Shown here: in pieces, positions 13,542 to 24,946 of the stretch
Position numbering within the stretch: position 1 is the stretch's first letter
Layout of the letters: every line of letters begins with the position of its first letter
Origin: Rhizodiscina lignyota
Taxonomy: Eukaryota; Ascomycota; Dothideomycetes; Aulographales; Rhizodiscinaceae
Direction of reading: 5' to 3'
Length of the DNA stretch: 64,000 nt
NCBI GenBank assembly: GCA_010015805.1
Contig: ML978133.1
Coordinates: forward strand, 310,001-374,000
Notes under the pieces: generated by a model
What the model saw: the letters and a program-made list of their open reading frames with translations, nothing else
What the model was told of the DNA's origin: nothing
Database searches by the model: none
Program-made: the position numbers and the translations under genes

Positions 13542-14587
13542 TGAAGATCAACGGACGGACTTTTCACTTCACTCCCCTTCTCTTGCTAATTGCTTGAGAT
13601 CGCCCCCGAAACGGCTTTCTCGTTCTTTGCACTTGGATTTTTCTTGCTTTCGAGCTACATACCCCTGACAGCAAAATGACAGTTTCTCTTTATCACCGGC
13701 GCGTACAGACAGACACAGGTCGTTCTTTTCCACGTCTCCTTTCAAAGACCGTTTTATGGCGTCGGGTGCAGTTTACAGATTGAGGCCATTTGGCTGAGCG
13801 ACGTTCGAGCCTGGTCCACTCACTTGTATCTATAGCTCTTTCTGGCGGATACTTTCACTTTGCCTGGACACACGCTTCGTCTACTCGAGCTGATGGCGTG
13901 GGTGGATGTTTAATGGCCTTCCGCAAGGCCGCAAAAGATTGTCGATATTTCCCTTTGATGGTTTGGACTCTTTGATTTTCGAATTTCTCACGATTGAACG
14001 GAATGGGAAAGGGAAAGAACAGCGGCGATGGATTAATGGCGACAAGCTTTTTCTCATCTCAGATGGGCTCCCCAGTTTTAGTCGTCTTTGAAGATGTATG
14101 ATAAACATAATCCGAACCAATGCAATCACTTGGCCAGAATTCATACTTCCGTCTAATAAGTGTTTGCTAAGTTATCGAAGTGGGCCGCCCAGCAACCTTG
14201 GTTGGTGGCCCTGGTGACTGTCGTCGTTAAATTGGACAATATTGATACTGCCGCAACGAATAAAGTATACCAGCGGTTGAGTGTATTTCTATGCATTTTA
14301 CACTGGAAATAGGATTGAGGTGGCTTCTGCCTCTGGTGCACCCGTTGATGTGGGGCAGGTCAAGGGAAAGAAATGCCTCTTCAACCTTGACGAAATAGTA
14401 TTATTACTCTTGCGCTCAAATTCTAGAATATGTATTGAGAACATTTAAACATCACATGCACTACATATTCACGTGGCTTAATTCAACAGTTCCGGGTCAA
14501 CGCTTCAATCACTGCCGAACTGTGAAACTTGGATCTCACACGACAGCTCCGACGCCGCAACTCCAATTACCTTCTGCATATACCACC
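13542..14587. other. Intergenic between kinesin and VPS37
   Basis: Contains the kinesin 3' region and the VPS37 promoter. Only short unconserved frames; nothing else recognised. Confidence 0.5.
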
Positions 14588-15450
14588 ATGTCCCTCCGCT
14601 CGCCATTGCAGTCACAGTCTCAATTCAGTTATGACACCTCCACACCTCCCCCGCCACCGCCGAAGCCATCGACGCACTCGAGCGGACGTGGAACGCCGTT
14701 GACAGGTCCTCCCCTTCCACCTCCTCCGCATGGCCAGTCGCCGCATCCAAGCATAACCAGCAATCCGCAAGGCTATTCAGGATCACCAGGACCCAATCCT
14801 CCAAATCAGCATGCATTTGAGCAGGAGATTCCGCCACCAGAGCCTGGCTGGCTCCCGGACATTGTCAAGCAGCAGACGTGAGTCTTCCCCGCATCTCCAA
14901 TTCTCAAACGTCTCAAACGCTCACGTCTACACACAGCACGACGGACTTGACAACCCTTCTGCGCGACCCCAGCCTCCAGTCCGCCCTCCTCAATAACCCA
15001 GCGACCACACATCCCTCCCTCCCAGCCAGCACCGCGCAGCTCAACGCCATCCTCGCCGCAAACCTCCAGCTCGCACAGCAACTCGTCTCCCTCGAATCGC
15101 ACCTCCGCTCACGGCGCGATGCCACACAATCGCGGCTGCTCGCGCTGCGTGCCCTGGAGCGACAGTGGCGCGCGAAGCAGAGCGAGCAGGACGCCGCGCT
15201 GCGGGACTTCAGCGCGCCGGCGCTGTACCAGCGGCTTGTGGCAGCCGTGGGCGAAGGGGATGAGGTGTGTCGGGGGATGGAGGAGAGCTTCTTGCATGCG
15301 AGGGGTGGAGCTGGTGGGGAAGGGGAGAAGATGAGCGAGAGGGAGGTGATGGAATTCGTGAGGCGGTATAGGGAGGCGAGGAAGATTGCGTTTTTGAGGC
15401 GAGAGAGGAAGGAGAGATGGGACGAGGGTAGGGTTGGAGGGTGGAGATGA
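14588..15450 (+). CDS. VPS37: ESCRT-I subunit VPS37 (Mod(r) domain)
   Basis: Two exons, 14588-14877 and 14937-15450, joined over a 59-bp GTGAGT...ACACAG intron; 267 aa. The first ~95 residues are disordered and Pro-rich (runs of PPPPPPKP). The second half is helical and matches the Mod(r)/VPS37 core: repeated helices with SLESHLRSRRDATQSRLLAL, then the stretch beginning PALYQRLVAAV and the C-terminal FVRRYREARKIAFLRRERKERW. VPS37 is the stalk subunit of ESCRT-I, which sorts ubiquitinated cargo into multivesicular endosomes. The length is normal for fungal homologues. The start was chosen as the first ATG before the Pro-rich leader. Confidence 0.85.
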
Positions 15451-17167
15451 TGGGCTGTCGATTGATTCGGTTCTCATGTGATAATGAGAATTACAAGCAC
15501 ACAGACGAGAATGGTCACGACTCTTGGATGGTTGACATGGCACTGATGCAGAAGGGTGGAATATCCTTTCAAATACATTGGTGCTATGGTTAAGCTATCT
15601 AGTGCGGGAGTGACGACGAAGCTCATCCATTCAGAAAGCAACAGATGGCTTGCGTTTAGCAGCCACGCTATGTCGGGATTTGCGTCTACGTCGACCTACG
15701 AAACTGTTCGGCGAGTAAGTAACAGGTTTGCAAAATGCAATACAGGAAAGATGGGTAGATTGGATGGATCAGGTCTCCAAAGTGATGATTTGAATCTTCA
15801 GCGGATAATCAGGAAGAACGCAGCAAATCGTGTACTCATCAGGGAATATGGCAGAATTATATGGGAGTTACTGACCACGGGATTGGCTCCAACGCTAGCT
15901 GAACTGAAAGGGTCCTATTCGAATAGCACAAGAATTAGTCGATGTACATGACGTGGACAACGTTGTCTTGTGCGAAAGGTCTGAGATGTGCGAGGCCATC
16001 TGTATCAGGCTGTCACCATTTCGTTAGCCATCGTCCACAGCTCTGGACAAACTAACGGGACGGACGTACCTCATTAAATCAGAATTTTCAGTGTTAATGT
16101 TCATTTCGAGCGAGTCCTCGTTACAGACTCGCCGATCAAACAGTGTGAATAGCTATCATCATTGAAGATGGCCTGGCAAGGGGGGATCGCATGATAGGAA
16201 CAGCACCTACTCTGCAATTCAGTCAGTTGCTAGTCTTCCAGCCACACTCGTACAGCAATTTATGGACGGTTGTAAAATCAGCTGACGAAATCTCAACAAG
16301 TACATCCCCAAACCAGCACCCAGGAGGTGTACAGCCTCGCTTTTGCGAACACTGGTTGGAGTATACGCAGTCTGTCCGCCCGTTCGTTCAAAATATCTTC
16401 ATGCAGGATCGAGGGACAGGAAGGAGAGCTGTGTATGTGGAGGCGCATACCTATATCAGCCAACATTAGCTACGTATACTCCAGACGAGCACAGAGCAAG
16501 ACTGATGATAATGCAGAGAATTCAGACAAGGCTGAAACAAACGAAGGTTCATCAAAGAAATTCAGATTGAGGAATGCCTTTCCGGTCGGGTATTGTCATC
16601 ACTGGAGGTGGTGTGTATGCAAAAAGATTTGCCGTACCTTTACTAGATTATTGAACTAATCGACCGGACCTACAAGAAGCCGGAAGGAAGCCAATGAGTC
16701 GGCCTATATCTATACAATGTCCCTTTAACATCTGTCAGTAATAGGTCCAATGAGAGATAACGTGGATGTTGAAGTATGAAGACTGGTCATGGTAATTCTA
16801 GGTTTAAAGTGGTCCTTCATGATGGATAGGATTTGGATTGTTCGTTGTCTTTAATCATTCGTGTTTGGTGAGAGAAACATGTAGATACTCACATGGATAT
16901 ACACATATTGTGATTGAATTGAATTGACGACCTAAGTTGTCAGTAGCTGGAGTAGTGGAATGAATGAAAGTAGATCGTCCTCGAGGTCGAAATTCTGTGA
17001 AAAGAATTGGAGCAGAAGCTTTGGCCATCATCGGTCCACGGCATACGGCTTTTTCCGTTGCCGTAGAATACCCGGGCGGCCCGACGAACCATTTGAGGAT
17101 GCACGTGACGTCACTGGATCTTTAAATATCCCGATTGTCGATTTTCTGTCTATATCTGCAATACGAG
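15451..17167. other. Intergenic, 1.7 kb, no confident gene
   Basis: Open frames at 15556-15951 and 16191-16659 (plus) have no recognisable family. On the minus strand, about 16085-15945, a splice-like GTACGT...GACAG pair precedes a short frame ending VVHVMYID and a stop; this could be the 3' end of a small gene, but no upstream exons could be assembled. Confidence 0.4.
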
Positions 17168-18068
17168 ATGGCTCCCAATAACGACGATCATGTCCAGAAG
17201 ACGAGCAATACACTGAAGCCAGAGCCAGATGAACAACCGTCAGATACACGTTTCTCAGCAGAGGAAGAGGCTGTGCGTTTGAACTAGACTTTCTGTCCGT
17301 TGGAGCTCAGTTATGCTGGAGAGACAACTGACTGTCAGTAAATCGTAGGCTCTCTTATCGCAGTCACACGAGCAGAAGGCAACAGCGAACAACTTCTTCA
17401 CGACTGGCAGTTACTCAGACGCGATAACGCGCTATGGCCAAGCAATTGCATCGTGTCCCAACTACCTCGATTACGAGCTCGCGGTCCTGCACTCCAACAT
17501 CGCTGCCTGCCACCTCAAACTGAAGGAATGGAAAGAAGCGGTTGACAGCGCTTCGCGAGCTGTGGATGGTCTGGAAAGGCTTGATCCCGTCCCCAAACCC
17601 AAGGCAGCAAATGGGAAAGATGGCCAGACAGCAACGGAAGGAAAACAAGGACAGGAAGTCGTAGAGATTGACGATGAGACCGAAAGGCGTTTGGAAGACC
17701 TGTCGAGGACAGGGAGGAGTCTTGACGACGTTCGCAAATTACGCGTCAAAGCTCTGCTTCGTCGTGCAAAGGCGCGATCAGAGCTGAATACGTGGGCCTC
17801 GCTTCAAGGTGCAGCCGAAGACTACAAGCAGCTGTCGAACATGCCATCACTAGCGCCGTTGGATGCCCAGACCGTTCGGAGGGCGCTCACGGAGCTTCCA
17901 CCGAGACTGGAGGAGGCACAGAAGAGAGAAATGGCGGATATGATGGGCAAACTGAAGCAATTGGGTAATGGCATCTTGAAGCCCTTCGGCCTGAGCACTG
18001 ACAATTTCAATATGGTAAAGGACGAGGCCAGCGGAGGCTACAGCATGCAGTTTAACCAGGACAAGTGA
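17168..18068 (+). CDS. TPR protein, TTC1-like co-chaperone
   Basis: Two exons, 17168-17272 and 17349-18068 (intron 76 bp, GTGCGT...CGTAG); 274 aa. After an acidic/polar leader, helices from about residue 40 form TPR units: HEQKATANNFFTTGSYSDAI, LHSNIAACHLKLKEWKEAVD and, after a charged insert of about 60 residues, VRKLRVKALLRRAKARSEL. The C-terminal helix MADMMGKLKQLGNGILKPFG followed by LSTDNFNMVKDE is typical of TTC1 and related Hsp70/Hsp90-binding TPR proteins. Role inferred: cytosolic TPR adaptor for chaperones. Confidence 0.8.
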
Positions 18069-18641
18069 AATCCGAGCTCCGAAGTACAGTCGTATGTGCA
18101 AATGCCGTCTCCACCCAATAGCTACTTACCCGTTTGGGGCTCGCTTGTCTTCCATGCCTATTGGACGACTGGCCGGCGCACCATACACTGCGTATTCGGT
18201 AGGTGATCACAAAGAAAGCCTCGCCCCGCACACGGCCGTGGGTCTGCGTAACGCATGTGTTAATCGGCGCAGCCATGCGATTCGTGATCAGTGAACACGT
18301 TCTTGCCGCTGGAAACTGGAGTGAGCCTGGTGCCTGGTCTATCAGGCGCATACGTATGTATGCTCGGATCCTCTGCGACAGCCCCCCACGCCAGGCTGAC
18401 TTGCAAGCTTGGAAGCCTTCTAGAAGGAAAAGCTTCGCCTCTGCCGAGTTGCTTATCCTCTCCGTTCGGTCGACACTGCCTGCCGATCGCGGATTCGCAG
18501 CATTCCACCTTAGTCGCTGCATCGCCCCGTTCCGTGCTAAGACGACTGCATCACCGCGATCCTGCGTGATATCATTTTCTATATAACAACTCTTCTCCTC
18601 TACATTCACCCGCTTCTCCTAGATATGCCTTCCTGATAACT
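18069..18641. other. Intergenic between TTC1-like and GRDP-like genes
   Basis: About 570 bp; no gene, repeat or RNA recognised. A pyrimidine-rich stretch just before 18642 is probably the leader of the next gene. Confidence 0.5.
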
Positions 18642-21384
18642 ATGGAGGACAAGAAAATCGACGAAAAACCGCCTTTCAACGGCGCTGACCCTCCAGCTTA
18701 CGAGGGTCCAACAAATGGACAACCCCCACCAGACTTTGAAGATCTAACAGCGAGACTGAACAACTTGAATCTATCGCAGTCCTCTGCAGTTCCAACTCCG
18801 GATCAATGCATCGCGCACCTCAAGTTTCTCGAGGCTCTGCATCAGCTTCGTGAGAGCGTTGCCCAGACTGAGGGTCTCTTCGACCTCATCTCGCCACCTG
18901 AGAAGAAGTCCGAGAAACCATCTGAGCAGCGCGAGAATGCTGAGGCTCAAGTTCGGGTGCGAGAGAAGAGATGGGCTGTCTACGTTGCCAGAGCTGTGGA
19001 TCGCTTCGAAACCTGGTGGAACATGTGCATTCCATCTACCGTGGCTGGCACGCCGTCTGACAGACTCACTGCTGAAGTGTATCTTGCAGAACAGAGCCCA
19101 GAATTTCGACCCCTCAAGGGAAAGCCGATTATGCAGCTTTCACAGGATCAGTTGCCACCACTTGGTATTAAAACAAAGCCAGATGTCCTGTATACCTAAC
19201 TGACCTCTATTAGATGTCTTGATGGTTTGGCACAGCTACATGCTGAACCCACGCTGCTTCTTGGAGGACTGCATCAGATTCACAAAGCTTGACTTTTATG
19301 CGACACCTTTCCCATTTCAACATATCGACCAATGCATTGACAGTGTCACCTTCGAATATATCCCAACTGCAAGGGCTCGATCGCATTGGGAGCAAGCGAC
19401 CAGTCGAATGTGGGATAACCTTCACGAGCCGATGGAGAAGACTCTACTGTGTCCCAACAGCGGCAACGGCACGCCGAAGCATTTCGCCTCCTTCCCTTGG
19501 ACCTCGGGCGCGCGTATCCGCATTATGGAGAACGGAGAAATGAATGGCGGTTGTGGTTATGCTGATGCTGATTTTCAGGGTGTCTGCGAGACATGCAGTG
19601 TCAAGTTCACTCATGACTATCTTAGGGTTCAAAAATTCCGGAACGATCTGGTTGCCTGGAATACGAAACACTACCCGCTTCCTGGAACGATTCTTGGACG
19701 TCAGGGTCTACCCGAGCCAGCTACCAAATACACTCAGCTACCACCCGAGTGCTGGGTTCCGAATCTTCTCATTTCCGGCATGACAGTCTTCGACACTCTT
19801 GAAGGCGCTACGAAGCCCGACAATGACGCAGCTACAATGACTGACGTTAAAGGTGTCTTCGAGGCAGGTGTCAAAGACCGGAAGACTATCATTGCGCTGG
19901 GCATGCGCGCAGGCAGACTGCCTCCATCTGCGCGCACTGCTATTCGCCGCATGCTCAATCGCTATTGGTTCAACTCGTCCCCATTTGCACTCGACCTCGT
20001 CGGTGCTGTTGTCCGACAGGGCTCTTTCATCGACAAGATGCATAACATCGACTGGTTGCGTTCTCCGGCTCTCCAGAGTACGATGGTGCGACTGATCGAG
20101 AAGTATCAGCGCTTCTTTGGCATCATGAAGGATAATCCGTGGAAACTTGCTGTCCCGACCCTTGATGTTGATCTGGCCTGGCATACACATCAATTGACTC
20201 CACAGATGTATTATACATACTCTGTGAAGGCGACTAGTCAGCTCATCGATCACGACGACAAGATTGCAGAGGCCGACCTTTCCGATGCGTTCGAGTGGAC
20301 AAGTAAGACATACTCGAAGATGTATAACGAAGCATACTCCCAGTGCAATTGCTGGTACTGCGAGGCCGTCCGCGAAAGTCACACTTCTACGTTCTCGCGA
20401 ATGACTAAGAAGAGCGACATGCGCCAGCCTGACGAGGGTTGTCCATCAGACCCACTCAAGTCCGCTCACATCTCCGCTCACAATGCGGTTCGCGATACGG
20501 ACTACACTGCCCAGGCTAGAGCGAGAGTCAAGGCTGCAGAACTGGACAAGGCTTACCACAAGGCTTGTGCAAGAGCAAGGAAGAAGGGTCGCACCCCTCC
20601 TCCGAGAGACGATTATTTCTACGCCTATGCGTACGGCTATCCATATTTTTTCCCTCTTTATTACCCTTACGCCGTGGACCCATGCATCGGGGGAGCTGGT
20701 GTATATGCCTGTGATCCTGCAGGAGTGAACACGGGTGCAGGCAGCTACGGCGCTTGTGCTGCAGGGACGTGCGGCGGAATGGCTGCTGCGGGCGGTTGTG
20801 GTTCCGGGGGCTGCGGAGGTATGTTCTGCCCCTTTTACTTATATACAGCGAGTTGCAGAGCCGGCTTCCAAGGATTTTCGATCGTCGATTTTCGAATCTC
20901 AGCGTCTGACCCCTTTCGATGTCACAAACCTGGAGTATCTACATAGGAACATAGGCCGAGAGTCATTTGATTCAACTAATCTATAGGATTCTTCCGGGAT
21001 TTGCAATGGCTAGGCCTGCCTTGGGCCAGACTTATAGGGTAGGCAAAGTCCAAGTCCTTCCAGGACAGATCTGGTCACCGCAAATGACTTCTCCTAACAG
21101 CAGCTTACCGAACAGACTCTGAGATTCGAAAATCGAACATCGAAAGTCGAAAATTCTTAGAAGCTAGCTCCGCAAACTTCTGTAGCATTGATTTGTCAAG
21201 TTCATGCGTTGCTAACGAAATCCCTTAGGCGGTGGATGCGGCGGAGGCGGAGGCGGATGTGGAGGTGGAGGTGGTGGCGGATGCGGCGGTGGCGGAGGGG
21301 GAGGCTGCGGAGGAGGAGGTTAGATCTGACGTTTGGTTTGCCAATTCATATGTTGCTAACGAATTTCTTTTAGGTGGAGGCTAG
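18642..21384 (+). CDS. Glycine-rich domain-containing (GRDP, DUF1399) protein
   Basis: Four exons: 18642-19164, 19214-20818, 21229-21318, 21374-21384; 742 aa. Two signature segments of the GRDP/DUF1399 family are visible: DVLMVWHSYMLNPR, and LDVDLAWHTHQLTPQMY about 300 residues later. Then come a Cys-containing segment (CNCWYC), a Tyr/Pro-rich stretch and a C-terminal tail of almost pure Gly and Cys. Function is unknown; plant members are linked to stress and development, and fungal copies are sometimes loosely labelled sulfonate dioxygenase. Unusual gene structure: intron 2 is 410 bp and contains an inverted-repeat element, and the last coding exon is only 11 nt (Gly-Gly-stop). Both 3' introns end with a closely similar GTTGCTAACGAA...TTAG tail. 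Confidence 0.85.
20853..21175. mobile_element. MITE-like inverted-repeat element inside an intron
   Basis: About 323 bp with terminal inverted repeats: left arm 20853-20902, right arm 21119-21175. The inner 16-19 bp (GATTTTCGAATCTCAG) match perfectly; the outer 29 bp differ at five sites, all transitions, with the right arm carrying T/A where the left carries C/G. No coding capacity and no clear target-site duplication. It fits a small non-autonomous element in intron 2 of the GRDP-like gene. Confidence 0.6.
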
Positions 21385-21739
21385 AGAATAGACTTACTCA
21401 TGAAATTTCCTTACTGCGATGTCACGTGGACTTCACCGGCGACGATATTGCCCGAGGGATTTGATGGCATAGGGAAGTGGACGTCGGAATGAAGGCTAAG
21501 AGTCTGGGTTTCCTTGTATTATTTAGTGCACTCGATACCTTTCTCAGTCCAATGACGGCCGTGTTTTTGTCTTTTCTCATCCAGTCATGTTACTTGACCT
21601 GGTGACAAGCCTTTCTCGATGACTATTCAATCACCCCATGTTATGGGCGCCAAAAGCAGTGCCTCTGAAAATCATTATAGTGACCTATATCGTAATGCCC
21701 TTGCTATGACTGTGCCTGAATTCTAACAAAACAAGAATG
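21385..21739. other. Convergent intergenic region
   Basis: Separates the GRDP-like gene (plus) and the cytidine deaminase (minus); holds their 3' ends. Nothing else recognised. Confidence 0.5.
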
Positions 21740-22260
21740 CTACTCTACTGCTCTCTCGACCACCTTCTGATTACGCTCTTTCTTCCAAACATATGCGTAT
21801 GGTAGCAATTCCTTGACACACACGACATTCTCCGTCCCAAGCTCATCAACAACGATAACGTCAATGTCCGAATTGAGGTCAAACATCTGCTGGCGGCACC
21901 TCCCGCATGGATTGATTACCTTCATAGCAGGATCGCGGTCATTATGGACGCGCTTTACTGCGACCATGAGGAGCAAATCCGCAGGTAGGACGCCTGATGC
22001 TGCAGCTGATCCGATAGCGACGGGCTCAGCGCATGGCCCGCCGGTGAAGTGAGAGACATTGATGCCGCTTCAGAGGTCAGCTTAGACGTCTACTGGGAGT
22101 ATGAAGGCAGTGTGGAATACGTGAAGATTCGCGAATCCTGGGAAAGACAGGCTGCTGAAACACAGTGCGTTCCTTCGGCGGTGACTTCGGGAGGGAGATT
22201 GCGCAAGGTAGCTTTAGCTGCTGAAATGAGCTTTTGAACAGCGTCGTCGTCCGGTGCCAT
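21740..22260 (-). CDS. Cytidine deaminase family, blasticidin-S-deaminase-like
   Basis: Two exons, 22260-22121 and 22067-21740, 53-bp intron (GTATTC...TGAAG); 155 aa. The zinc and catalytic motifs of the family are present: GGPCAEP (Cys59, Glu61) and PCGRCRQ (Cys101, Cys104). The context HFTGGPCAE and the tail ELLPYAYVW are closer to blasticidin-S deaminase of Aspergillus than to housekeeping cytidine deaminases. Expected reaction: hydrolytic deamination of a cytosine nucleoside, with Zn-bound water activated by Glu61; the substrate cannot be told from sequence. The donor GTATTC is weak, so the first exon junction is the least sure part, but phase and the family-typical IFTGINVSHFTGGP join support it. 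Next gene on the same strand is an antiporter. Confidence 0.8.
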
Positions 22261-22903
22261 GGTATCGGAGCAAGGGGTAAACGTAAGCAGATGAACTTTT
22301 TAGTACTGTGAGGACAGAAAGAAACGAAGCATGTAGACTCAACGAAAGATGAAAAGGCTTTAAGGATTTCTTTGTGGAGTAATACACGACACCGGTTCCG
22401 GGGGCGGTGATCAAATTAGGCAGTCTTGACGACTTGGGAGAAAAGAATAATTTTCTACTCTTCATCGTATTATTATACGTCTCTTGTCTTGATAAAAATA
22501 AAAAGGTCTCGGTTTAAAATGGCTCTGTTAGACATTTCGATTATATTACGAGAACTTTACTTAAAAACTGGTATCGTTCCATAGCTGCGTTTAACAAGAG
22601 ATGGTGTGGAGGACTCGCAGGGTATGCAGACGCATTGTGATATCACCAAGTTACCAGTACTAGACTTCTTGTAATAAGAGCAGATTGGATGAATGAAGGC
22701 TTGATGTTTACATAACTATCGCTATGATGTCGAGTTTGGAAATATGTAGCTCAGTGATAGCAACGTCCGATCCATGTTGCAGTCGTCCTCATCTGCCACA
22801 TCCTCCAATCTACCACATTCACTAATCCACCACATCCACAGCTAATGGAGGCATTGAGATGCATCCCCACTTTGAAGAGTTCCAGAGGTGCAAAATTACT
22901 GCC
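22261..22903. other. Intergenic, AT-rich
   Basis: Between the cytidine deaminase 5' end and the antiporter 3' end. AT-rich around 22440-22580. Only short frames without resemblance to anything. Confidence 0.5.
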
Positions 22904-24513
22904 TTATGGCAACGATACTGTTTTTCTCAAGGCAGGACCAGGCTTTTCCATGTTCGGGGACACACTCCTTGCAATCGGATTGTTCAATGCGGCTGCTACT
23001 GTAGGTGCAGCGCCCCATTCGCTATCCAGAATTCTTCGTACATCAATTTGGATTAGCAATCCCACTGCCAATGGACCCACTATCGTATTCAACACGATGG
23101 CCCAAATGGCTGTAATGAATGCTTCTGTGGAGAGATAGCTTGTCTGGTTGTATCCAATTTGTATGATGAGTAGACCGATCTCGCCGCGCGCAACCATCGC
23201 CAGACCGACCAACATGGTTGGAGAGATAACACGCTTCAGAAATGGAGTCGGCCCCAAATCTTGCTTGCTCTTTCGGCTGGATCCAATGCCGTATCTGGCG
23301 GACAGAGTCCAGAGAGGAATATACAAGCCAACGATGAGCTTCGCCAGCATCATCACAATAGCGAAGGCTACGCCTCTCCAGATTGCTTCGCCTGTCCACA
23401 TGTCCAAAAACGGCACTGCAAAGCCAATGCTGGCAAAGAAAAGAGGTTGCAATACGTACTGTTGCACGCTGGCCAAGAATTGATCGAAAACCTTGGTGAA
23501 AGGTGAGACTTCGGAATCGTTGCAAGGTCCAGTCGTAGCCGTTAAATAGACTTGATTCGCCGGAGGACTTGGCAGGTAGGCTAAGAGCATCCCAGCTAGA
23601 AAAGCCCCGTACAGTACTGAACTTCCAGAATATGCGGAGATAGCCAGGAAAGCGCACAGCACACATGCCATGAACATCAGACTAAAAGCGCGTCCCAACT
23701 TGAAGAGGCGAGGTTCAAGAAAGTGACGAAATGCCGGCGTTAACAAATACTTGGCGAGCAATGGAGTAACGATACTCATCGCGAAGGATGCGACAATGGG
23801 CCGTCCGATGAGCCATCCGAGATTGATATTTGCGCCTCCCGAGAGTGCTCCCAGGTTCTGAATTACACTCGCCATGACCAAGCCAGCCACATCGTCAATG
23901 ACAGCGGCGCTGAGAATGACCGTGCCTGCCTTCGTCTGGGTCATGCTTACTCTGCCGGCAGCATCCTTCAGGACCACAAGTGTAGTCCCCAGAGATGTGC
24001 AGGAGAGTGCCGCTCCAACGATAAAAGCCTCGAGTGCGCCGTAGCCATATGAAACATAGAGGATTAAGAATGATAGGGCAATGGGCATAGCTGACCCTGT
24101 TGTTGCTACTATCAGGCTCAAAAATAAATTTTGTTTCAAGAGATCGAGTCGTGCTGTAAGGCCACCTACGAAGATGTTAGGTATCTTGGGTATATTCCGT
24201 GAACGTATATTACCTTCGAAGACGATGACGATTAATCCAACATAGCCCAAGGCTACGAACGTCTCTTGCCATTCAACATGTAAGATATTGCTGAGTGGCC
24301 TGCCGTATATTATTCCCACGAACATCTGCCCGATAAGGCCGGCGCGGAAGACCTTGTTCGCCGCCCATTCTGAAATCGAAAGGGCAAGAAAGAATGATAT
24401 CAGGACAAGGATTTGGATTACTACTAATTATCAGACCTAAACTTAGCATCGAAGAAAGCGGGCTTCTTACTGTCTGGCTCCTCGTATGGTAGAAATCGGT
24501 TCGTATCAGTCAT
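22904..24513 (-). CDS. CPA2-type monovalent cation/H+ antiporter
   Basis: Exons 24513-24471, 24423-24214 and 24165-22904; 504 aa. The second intron (48 bp, GTAATA...CGTAG, in frame) would otherwise add 16 residues in the middle of a membrane helix; its removal restores the normal VFEGGLTARLDLL. About 12 hydrophobic helices, with the ion-binding acidic pair in SAAVIDDVAGLV and the conserved VGLAMVARGEIGLLI, place it in the CPA2 Na+(K+)/H+ exchanger family. It likely exchanges K+ or Na+ for protons across an internal or plasma membrane. There is no large cytosolic regulatory tail, unlike yeast Kha1. The short first exon encodes only 14 residues (MTDTNRFLPYEEPD). Confidence 0.8.
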
Positions 24514-24946
24514 TCTCACAGAAATCTACGGAAGTAGAGATTGCTTCAACAAGCCTTGAAGACGCCATCAAACAGGTTTCAGTTTTCTACTGCGAGATCC
24601 TTGGAGTTAATTATCTGTGAGACAAAGATTGACTCCAATTAGATCGTATTGGCTGATTTCGAGGGAAGAGGCTAATAGGTCGAGATCGCAAGATGTCGAC
24701 AGACGGCACGAGGGTTGATAAATCTTCCGCTGGGCGGGCACTAGGGCAAGCCCACTTTAGGGGGCTTTCCCCACTTAACTTAGGGACCAGCCACCTAGAA
24801 TTCTGCAGAGGGCTCCCAAACGTGCTACGTCTGCATTGGAGAGCCACGAGTGACAATCATTCGTTCCACCAAACCCAAATGTACTAAGCATCAGAATGGA
24901 TTGGCTCTAATCTGTGGAGTATTAATTTATGTGTTACATAAAGCTG
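24514..24946. other. Intergenic upstream of antiporter
   Basis: Holds the antiporter promoter and the 3' end of the dihydroorotate dehydrogenase gene. A G/C-rich block near 24725-24800 contains a short GGGGCTTTCCCC dyad. No gene seen. Confidence 0.5.

Noticed and set aside
15945-16110. Possible 3' end of a small minus-strand gene (ends VVHVMYID)
   Set aside because: Splice-like pair is present, but the upstream exon has stops in the needed phase and no family match.
19738-20382. 214-codon minus-strand frame in the GRDP-like gene
   Set aside because: Antisense shadow of the conserved GRDP core.
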